A DNA stretch of 64,000 bases from Nocardioides acrostichi (GTDB lineage: Bacteria > Actinomycetota > Actinomycetes > Propionibacteriales > Nocardioidaceae), in the NCBI RefSeq assembly GCF_015319165.1, contig NZ_JADIVZ010000007.1, positions 62,001 through 126,000 of the forward strand, read 5' to 3'. Below, piece after piece: positions 58,447-64,000 of this stretch. How positions within the stretch are numbered: the first letter of the stretch is position 1; the number at the start of each line of letters is the position of its first letter. A program made the position numbers and the translations under genes. Below the pieces are notes generated by a model. It was not told where the DNA came from, did not search any database, and saw nothing but the letters and a program-made list of their open reading frames with translations.

Positions 58447-59898
58447 GGGCTCGGTGGTGCTGCGCGGCAACTCGACGCGCACCGTGGTGCCTTCGTCGGG
58501 GATGCTGGTTGCGGCGATGCGCCCGCCGTGGGACTCGATGATGGCTCGCGTGATGGTCAGCCCCAGGCCCGCACCGGGAACCTGGTCGCGCACGGCATCG
58601 GCCCCCCGGAAGAGGCGGTCGAACACGTGTGGGAGCTCGTGCTCGGGGATGCCACGACCGGCGTCGATCACCTCGAACCACACCCAGCCGCCGTCGCGCC
58701 CACCGGTCACCCGCACGGGCGACGTCTCGTCGCTGAAGCGGAAAGCGTTGGTCAACAGGTTGTCGAAGACCTGCGTGAGCCGTTCCGCGTCGCCCCGCAC
58801 CACCACGTCGTCTCCCAAGAAGAACTCGACCTCGCGGTCGGCTCCGAGGATCGCCTCGTTGACCGCCCGCACCGAGGCCTGCGCCAGTGCGCCCAGGCTC
58901 ACCTGCGACAGCGACGCGGAACCGAGACCGTTGTCGAGCGAGGCCAGATCGAGCAGGTCGTTGACCAGGCGCAACTCGCGCATCGCATTGCGCTCGATGA
59001 CGTCGAGCATGCTGCGGCCGGTCTCGGAGAGGGAGTCGCCCTCGAGGTCGCCGAGCAGCTCCAGGTAGCCGATGATCGAGGTCAGCGGGGTGCGCAGCTC
59101 GTGCGACACGGTGGCGACCAGCTCGTCGCGCACCCGGTCGGCCTGCTGTTGGAAGCGCAGCCGCTCGGTCACGTCGCGCACGGCTGCCGAGACCAGCACC
59201 CCCTCGGCGGTCTCCAGCGGCGACAGCGAGATCTCGACCGGGAACTCCGTGCCGTCCTTGCGCACGGCGTAGAGCAACTGCTCCGAGCCCATCGGCCGCA
59301 CCCCGGGGTGTCCGAGGAAGCCGTCGCGCAGCGCGACGTGGTGGCCGCGGTAGCGCTGCGGCACGAGGATCTCGATCGGCTGGCCCACCAGCTCGGAGGC
59401 CTCGTAGCCGAAGAGGTTCGTGACCTGACGGTTGGCGAGCTGGATGCGCGCTTGGTCGTCGACGATCACCATGGCGTCCGGCGCCGCCTCCAACAGCCCC
59501 CGGAACCGCTCGCGCTCGCGCACCCGGCGCGTGATGTCACGCACCGTGGCGCACGTGTAGGTGCGGCCGTCGGCCCGGATCGAGGCCAGGGATATCTCGG
59601 CCGGGAACTCGGTGCCGTCCGCCCGCGCCGCGGCCAGCTCCAGGAGGCCCATCTCCCGGCCCTCGTGCACGGCAGAGTACGACTCCCGGCGGCTCGGGTG
59701 GCCCCGGCGCACCGCCGAGGGCACCAGCGCGTCGACGCTCGTGCCGACCAGCATCGCGGGCTCCCGCAGGAAGACGTGCTCACACTTGCGGTTGGCGGCC
59801 ACGATCAGCCCGGACTCGTCGACGACGACGATCGCATCGGGCGACGCCTCGAAGATGCCAGCCCACAAGCCCGCACCGAGATCGAGGCTGTTGTCCAC
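58387..59898 (-). CDS. soluble PAS-PAS sensor histidine kinase
   Basis: The 503-residue kinase has two PAS domains (about 12-130 and 137-255; FEASPDAIVVVDESGLIVAA and LEAAPDAMVIVDDQARIQLA). Each is followed by a PAC motif. HisKA (VSHELRTPLTSIIGYLELL) and HATPase (FDNLLTNAFRF, IDAGRGIPEHELPHVFDRLF, GAGLGLTITRAI) domains complete it. There is no membrane segment, so it senses an intracellular cue such as redox state or a ligand. No response regulator adjoins it. The GTG at 59898 has TAGCCT six bases upstream. Confidence 0.92.
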   Translation of the reverse strand: MDNSLDLGAGLWAGIFEASPDAIVVVDESGLIVAANRKCEHVFLREPAMLVGTSVDALVPSAVRRGHPSRRESYSAVHEGREMGLLELAAARADGTEFPAEISLASIRADGRTYTCATVRDITRRVRERERFRGLLEAAPDAMVIVDDQARIQLANRQVTNLFGYEASELVGQPIEILVPQRYRGHHVALRDGFLGHPGVRPMGSEQLLYAVRKDGTEFPVEISLSPLETAEGVLVSAAVRDVTERLRFQQQADRVRDELVATVSHELRTPLTSIIGYLELLGDLEGDSLSETGRSMLDVIERNAMRELRLVNDLLDLASLDNGLGSASLSQVSLGALAQASVRAVNEAILGADREVEFFLGDDVVVRGDAERLTQVFDNLLTNAFRFSDETSPVRVTGGRDGGWVWFEVIDAGRGIPEHELPHVFDRLFRGADAVRDQVPGAGLGLTITRAIIESHGGRIAATSIPDEGTTVRVELPRSTTEPSAAALASGPLSEDPDAQHA

Positions 59899-59904
59899 CC
59901 CGCA

Positions 59905-59910
59905 AGGCTA
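59905..59910 (-). promoter_or_regulatory. leaderless -10 (TAGCCT) for the PAS kinase gene
   Basis: On the minus strand TAGCCT is followed by TGCGGG (six bases) and the GTG at 59898. Confidence 0.4.
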
Positions 59911-59965
59911 CGAGGCCGCAGTCGCTCCCGTCCCAGCAATACGGCGAGTCGAGCAGGGTCGAAAG

Positions 59966-60943
59966 TCACTTTCCTGTGTCGGCAGACGACGCGATGGCGC
60001 GGCCTTGCGCAATGCGGGTGACTTCACTCACCACCTCGTCGGCACAACCCCACGAGACGGTCACTCCGGCACCGCCGTGGCCATAGCAGTGCACGACCGT
60101 TCGTCCGTCCTCTGGCACGGTCTCGAGTCTGATGGTGGGCCGTGCCGGACGCAGCCCGACGCGGTGCCCGAGCACCTCGGCCCCGGCGAGCTCGGGGACG
60201 AGACGGACGGCGCGATCGAGCACGGCTCGGGCGGTACCGGGATCGACCGTCCGCGACCAGACGTCCTCGTCCGCGGTGCCCCCGACCACGATGTCATCGC
60301 CGCGCGGGATGACGTAGGTCGGCCCTTCGTCGTCGATCCACCACCGCGTCAGACCCACTTGACGCAGACGCACGACCTGCCCGCGCACGGGGTGCACCGA
60401 GGTGTCGACGGCGAGGCGTCGCGCGCCCAGCCCCGCGCAGTCGACCACGACGTCCGCACGCGGGAGGCCGGCGAGCGCCATGCGGGTGATGGTGCCTCCG
60501 AGAGCGCGCACGCGACCCGCGAGCCAGGGCAGGTAGCGCGGCATCTCGATGACCGGCGCGGTGAAGGTCCATCCCTCGGCGTAGGGCGCCGGCACGGCGG
60601 TGGTGCGCGCGAGGTCGTCGACCGCGGCGGCCCACCACGGGTCTCCGCCCGGGTGTCGGCGCACCTCGGTACCCGTCACCAGCCGCACCCCGTGCTCGCT
60701 CACCGCAACCTGCGCGGCGAGCTCGGAGAGGACGGCGCGGGTGCGGGCAGACCACGCGGTCACGCGGCCCTGGGGGCCGACGCGGTAGGGGTACCAGATC
60801 GCCGCCGCGGCGCCGGAGGTCGTCTCCGTCCCGAGATCGCGCGCGAGGACGTCGACTCGGTGCCCCGCCTCGAGCAGACGCACCGCACAACTGAGCCCCA
60901 CCACGCCGGCACCGACCAGTACCACCCTCGCCATAGCGCCCAT
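59966..60943 (-). CDS. D-amino-acid oxidase-like FAD enzyme
   Basis: The 325-residue protein begins with the FAD-binding GAGVVGLSCAVRLLEAGH. The DAAO features are SGAAAAIWYPYRVGPQ, DVVVDCAGLGARRLA, VRGQVVRL, TYVIPRGDDIVVGG and a C-terminal GHGGAGVTVSWGCA. These match D-amino-acid or D-aspartate oxidases, which use oxygen to release a 2-oxoacid, ammonia and peroxide. Length is slightly below eukaryotic DAAO. Start at ATG 60943 or 60934. It is divergent from the secreted hydrolase gene across a 64-base gap containing the palindrome GTGACGTCAC. Confidence 0.9.
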   Translation of the reverse strand: MGAMARVVLVGAGVVGLSCAVRLLEAGHRVDVLARDLGTETTSGAAAAIWYPYRVGPQGRVTAWSARTRAVLSELAAQVAVSEHGVRLVTGTEVRRHPGGDPWWAAAVDDLARTTAVPAPYAEGWTFTAPVIEMPRYLPWLAGRVRALGGTITRMALAGLPRADVVVDCAGLGARRLAVDTSVHPVRGQVVRLRQVGLTRWWIDDEGPTYVIPRGDDIVVGGTADEDVWSRTVDPGTARAVLDRAVRLVPELAGAEVLGHRVGLRPARPTIRLETVPEDGRTVVHCYGHGGAGVTVSWGCADEVVSEVTRIAQGRAIASSADTGK

Positions 60944-60961
60944 GTGAGCACGACGCCGTGG

Positions 60962-60971
60962 GTGACGTCAC
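60962..60971. promoter_or_regulatory. palindrome GTGACGTCAC between divergent genes
   Basis: A perfect ten-base palindrome lies 18 bases from the oxidase start and 36 bases from the hydrolase start. Position suits an operator for either or both. The plus-strand sequence after it is AT-richer than its surroundings and could hold the hydrolase promoter. Confidence 0.35.
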
Positions 60972-61007
60972 ACCAGAGTGACTACTCCATTCCTGCGTTA
61001 TTGACGT

Positions 61008-62096
61008 ATGTTCAAGAATATGTGGTTCCAGCCCCCTGCCCTCACCCGTCGCCTCCGCCTCGTGCGGACCCTGGCCCTCGCCCTCACCGCGGCGCTGTTC
61101 GGCGCCGGGCTCGGCGCGATGACCGTCACCACGGCGCACGCGGCGACCGGCGACCGCGTCATCACGCGCGCAGTGGTCTTCACCCTCACCAACAGCAACG
61201 AGACACACGTGCCTTGCGTCGCCGACGGCGAGGAGTACCAGGTCTACGGCCAGTTGGTGGGGCCTCGCGCCTCGGTGCTCGGCAAGGGCGGACCCACTCG
61301 CGTCAACGTGCTGCTCCACGACGACGGCACCGGCAGCTGGTTCTGGCACGCCCGGGGTCACCGCCGCGCCGACTACGCCGGAGCCCTGGCCCGGCGCGGC
61401 GAGCTGTCCCTGGTGGTCGACCGGCTCGGCTACGGGCGCAGCAGGCTCGGCGACGGGAGCACCTGCCTCGGCGCGCAGGCGGAGCTCGTCGAGCAGATCG
61501 TGCAGCATCTCTACTCCGGCATCTACGACTTTGCCAACACCCCCGGCCGGACGCCCCCGCACGCAACGCACGTGGTGCTCCAGGGCCAGGGCACCGGTGC
61601 CGCCATCGCCCAGCTCGCGGCGGCCGACGGGGCCAGGATCGACGGCCTCGTGCTCATGTCGTGGGATCCCGCGGCGGCATCGGCCGCCGCCGTCTCGGAG
61701 GCCACGAGGCAGGGCGGTGCGTGCACCAGCGCCTCGACGACCAACCTCGGCGCGAGCCCGGCCGACTTCCGGGCGCTGCTGTTCTCCTCCGCGTCGCGCG
61801 CGATCCAGCGCGGTGCGACCCGTCACCGCCAGCCGATCCCGTGCGGCGACGTCACGAGCCTCCCGGCCACCGTCGCCGACCTGGCCCTGGAGAGCGGGCG
61901 CATCGACGTCCCCGTCCTCCAGCTCTACGGCGCCGACGACGCCCGCCTGCGTGGCGGCACCACCGGGCAGACGTTCTCCGGCAGCCCCGCCGTGCGTACG
62001 AAGACGTTCCGCAACACCGGGTCCGCCCTCACGCTGGAGAAGTCGGCTCCTCGGGTGCAGCAGCGCGTGCTGAGGTGGCTCGGCGGCCTCAGCTGA
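61008..62096 (+). CDS. secreted alpha/beta-hydrolase-fold protein lacking catalytic Ser and His
   Basis: The roughly 362-residue protein has a signal peptide (basic start, hydrophobic stretch at about 22-40, THAA-type cleavage near 44). An alpha/beta hydrolase fold with LVVDRLGYGRS and a nucleophile-elbow strand follows. The elbow reads LQGQGTGAAIAQL, so the Ser of GxSxG is replaced by Gly. Near the C-terminus, where the family usually has GH(x)LNL with the catalytic His, the sequence is GSALTLEKSAP. The acid region (QLYGADD) remains. It is probably exported and non-hydrolytic, perhaps a binding protein. Start at 61008 or the ATG at 61020. Confidence 0.72.
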   Translation: MFKNMWFQPPALTRRLRLVRTLALALTAALFGAGLGAMTVTTAHAATGDRVITRAVVFTLTNSNETHVPCVADGEEYQVYGQLVGPRASVLGKGGPTRVNVLLHDDGTGSWFWHARGHRRADYAGALARRGELSLVVDRLGYGRSRLGDGSTCLGAQAELVEQIVQHLYSGIYDFANTPGRTPPHATHVVLQGQGTGAAIAQLAAADGARIDGLVLMSWDPAAASAAAVSEATRQGGACTSASTTNLGASPADFRALLFSSASRAIQRGATRHRQPIPCGDVTSLPATVADLALESGRIDVPVLQLYGADDARLRGGTTGQTFSGSPAVRTKTFRNTGSALTLEKSAPRVQQRVLRWLGGLS

Positions 62097-64000
62097 GGCC
62101 GTTGGCGGTGCGGATCACCTCGACGATGCCGCCCATGATCTCGGTCAGACCGAAGTCCTTGGGCGTGTAGACCGCGGCGACGCCGCGCTCCACGAGCCGC
62201 TTGGCGTCGGAGTCGGGGATGATGCCGCCGACGATGACCGGCACGTCGTCCATGCCCGCCTCGGCGAGGCCGTCGAGCACGGCCGGCACCAGCTCCATGT
62301 GGGAGCCGGAGAGGATCGAGAGGCCGACGCAGTGCACGTCTTCGGCCACGGCGGCCGACACGATCTGCGCGGGCGTCAGCCGGATGCCCTGGTAGATCAC
62401 CTCGAAGCCGGCGTCACGCGCTCGTACGGCCACCTGCTCGGCGCCGTTGGAATGGCCGTCGAGGCCCGGCTTGCCGACCAGCAGCCGCAGGCGTCCGCCC
62501 AGCTCGTCGCCCGTCGCCGTGACGCGTTCGCGGACGGCGGCCAGCTCGGCGCCGGCGTCGGCCACGCCGACGGCGCCGGAGACGCCGGTCGGGGCACGGA
62601 ACTCGCCGAACACCTCGCGCAGCGTGCCGGCCCACTCGCCCGTGGTCGCGCCCGCGCGCGCGGCTGCGAGCGTGGCGGTCATGAGGTTGTCGGTGCCCTT
62701 GGCGGCCTCGGCGAGGTCGCGCAGCGCCTGCTCGACTCCGGCCTCGTCACGCCGGGCCTTCCACTCCTCCACCGACCGCTTCGCGGCGGCGTCCGCCTCG
62801 GGGTCGGCGACCTGGATGGCGCCGTCGAGGTCGGCCGTGAGCGGCGACGGCTCGGTGGTCTCGAACCTGTTGACGCCGACGATGACCTCCTCGCCGGACT
62901 CGATGGCGGCCCGACGCGCGGCGTGGGCCGAGACCAGCTCGGACTTCATGTAGCCGGACTCGACGGCCGCGATGGCACCTCCCATGGCCTGCACCCGGTC
63001 CATCTCGGCCTTGGCCGAGGCGACCAGGTCGGCCACCTTCGCCTCGACGACCTTCGAGCCGTCGAAGATGTCCTCGTACTCGAGCAGGTCGGACTCGAAG
63101 GCCAGCACCTGCTGGAGCCGCAGCGACCACTGCTGGTCCCAGGGCCGCGGCAGGCCGAGCGCCTCGTTCCACGCCGGCAGTTGGACGGCGCGCGCCCGGG
63201 CGTTCTTGCTCAGCGTCACGCCGAGCATCTCGAGCACGATGCGCTGCACGTTGTTCTCGGGCTGGGCCTCGGTCAGACCGAGGCTGTTGACCTGCACGCC
63301 GTAGCGGAAGCGCCGCATCTTGGGATCCTGCACGCCATAGCGCTCGCGAGTGATCTCGTCCCACAGCTCGACGAAGGCGCGCATCTTGCACATCTCCTCG
63401 ATGAAGCGCACACCGGCGTTGACGAAGAAGCTGATCCGGCCGACGACGCGCTCGAAGTCGGCCTCGGAGACCTGTCCGGACGCCTTGACCTGGTCGAGCA
63501 CGGCGATGGCGGTGCACAGCGCGTAGGCCAGCTCCTGCGCCGGCGTCGCCCCGGCTTCTTGGAGGTGGTAGGAGCAGATGTTGATCGGGTTCCACTTCGG
63601 GATCTGGTGGACCGTGTAGGCGATCGTGTCGGCGATCAGCCGCAGCGAGTGCTCGGGCGGGAACACGTACGTGCCCCGGGAGAGGTACTCCTTGATGATG
63701 TCGTTCTGCGTGGTGCCGGCCAGCAGCGCCGCCACCTCTTCGGGCGTCGACTCGCCCTCGGGTACGCCACCCTGCTCCTCGGCGACGACCTGGTAGAGGG
63801 CCAGCAACCACATGGCCGTGGCGTTGATCGTCATCGAGGTGTTCATCTCCGACAGCGGGATGTCCTCGAAGAGACGGCGCATCTCACCGAGATGGGGCAC
63901 CGGCACGCCTACCTTGCCGACCTCACCGACGGCGAGCGGCGAGTCCGGGTCGTAGCCGGTCTGCGTGGGCAGGTCGAAGGCCACGGAGAGCCCGGTCTGG
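62089..64000 (-). CDS. meaA: MeaA-type B12-dependent acyl-CoA mutase (5' end outside window)
   Basis: The visible 636 or more residues comprise a mutase barrel (AFDLPTQTGYDPDSP, MNTSMTINATAMWLLALYQ, GTTQNDIIKEYLSRGTYVFPP, and a later NNVQRIVLEML). A C-terminal B12-binding domain has the DxHxxG motif in GLDGHSNGAEQV and SILSGSHMELVP and GGIIPDSD. One-chain fusion of these two domains at about 660-670 residues is typical of MeaA, the ethylmalonyl-CoA mutase family protein of the ethylmalonyl-CoA pathway. Other acyl-CoA mutases are usually longer or two-subunit. The frame is open to the window edge. The 3' end overlaps the hydrolase gene by 8 bases. Confidence 0.88.
   Translation of the reverse strand, partial: QTGLSVAFDLPTQTGYDPDSPLAVGEVGKVGVPVPHLGEMRRLFEDIPLSEMNTSMTINATAMWLLALYQVVAEEQGGVPEGESTPEEVAALLAGTTQNDIIKEYLSRGTYVFPPEHSLRLIADTIAYTVHQIPKWNPINICSYHLQEAGATPAQELAYALCTAIAVLDQVKASGQVSEADFERVVGRISFFVNAGVRFIEEMCKMRAFVELWDEITRERYGVQDPKMRRFRYGVQVNSLGLTEAQPENNVQRIVLEMLGVTLSKNARARAVQLPAWNEALGLPRPWDQQWSLRLQQVLAFESDLLEYEDIFDGSKVVEAKVADLVASAKAEMDRVQAMGGAIAAVESGYMKSELVSAHAARRAAIESGEEVIVGVNRFETTEPSPLTADLDGAIQVADPEADAAAKRSVEEWKARRDEAGVEQALRDLAEAAKGTDNLMTATLAAARAGATTGEWAGTLREVFGEFRAPTGVSGAVGVADAGAELAAVRERVTATGDELGGRLRLLVGKPGLDGHSNGAEQVAVRARDAGFEVIYQGIRLTPAQIVSAAVAEDVHCVGLSILSGSHMELVPAVLDGLAEAGMDDVPVIVGGIIPDSDAKRLVERGVAAVYTPKDFGLTEIMGGIVEVIRTANGLS

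Noticed and set aside
1..64000. tRNA or rRNA genes
   Set aside because: No TPsiC-like arms with matching cloverleaf partners or rRNA-conserved stretches were seen in the intergenic sequence read by eye.

Overview
The window reads as chromosome from a high-GC actinobacterium. I infer a Nocardioidaceae-like member of the Propionibacteriales; no rRNA or other taxonomic marker is present to settle it. Supporting signs are the mycobacterial-style glnA2/glnE cluster, the actinobacterial mismatch endonuclease NucS, a DUF222/HNH (REP13E12-type) protein, a MeaA-type B12 mutase, a collagen-like secreted protein, and many leaderless promoters (a TAnnnT -10 about 6 bases ahead of the start codon). No tRNA, rRNA or CRISPR array was seen.

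Layout. 0-6 kb: a membrane protein, a TetR regulator divergent from a DUF3533-type membrane protein with paired operators, a VOC dioxygenase-like gene behind a clear palindrome, a fused dihydroxyacetone kinase and a GlcD-type FAD oxidase. 6-9.6 kb: a decayed mobile island with a MobF relaxase stub, a purine-skewed tract, one intact helical-repeat gene, an AbiE-type toxin-antitoxin pair in which both genes are broken, and an integrase stub. 9.6-15.6 kb: a collagen-like protein, a large LuxR-family ATPase regulator, a HEPN/MNT toxin-antitoxin remnant, a DEAD-box helicase and a Fur/Zur regulator. 15.6-25.2 kb: an intradiol dioxygenase-like Tat lipoprotein, a DUF4232 lipoprotein, an ECF sigma factor coupled to a membrane beta-propeller protein, a GT-C glycosyltransferase, a two-component system and a FetB-like permease.

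25.4-31.1 kb: an alpha/beta hydrolase, a MerR regulator divergent from an acyl-CoA dehydrogenase/SDR pair, a response regulator, a degenerate HPt protein and a broken signal-peptidase-like gene. 31.4-34.7 kb: a four-gene operon for flavin-based membrane electron transfer (ferric-reductase-like protein, FMN-binding protein, ApbE). 35.3-43.1 kb: a helicase with no conventional start codon, then glnE, a class I amidotransferase and glnA2. 43.2-49.5 kb: an MFS transporter, a double 3-hydroxyacyl-CoA dehydrogenase, a GNAT enzyme, an AGCS symporter and nucS. 49.6-51.8 kb: a DUF222/HNH gene with a LexA-type box, carrying seven in-frame 57-bp repeats that match palindromic repeats beside it. 51.8-57.8 kb: a five-gene MacAB-like export operon with two adaptor proteins. 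57.9-64 kb: a DUF952 protein, a PAS histidine kinase, a D-amino-acid oxidase-like flavoprotein, a secreted alpha/beta hydrolase lacking its catalytic Ser and His, and the 3' part of meaA.

The most unusual content is the repeat invasion of the SOS-type HNH gene, the two dead toxin-antitoxin systems, the ATC-like start of the helicase and the predicted pseudo-hydrolase. All functional statements rest on reading motifs by eye; no database search was run.
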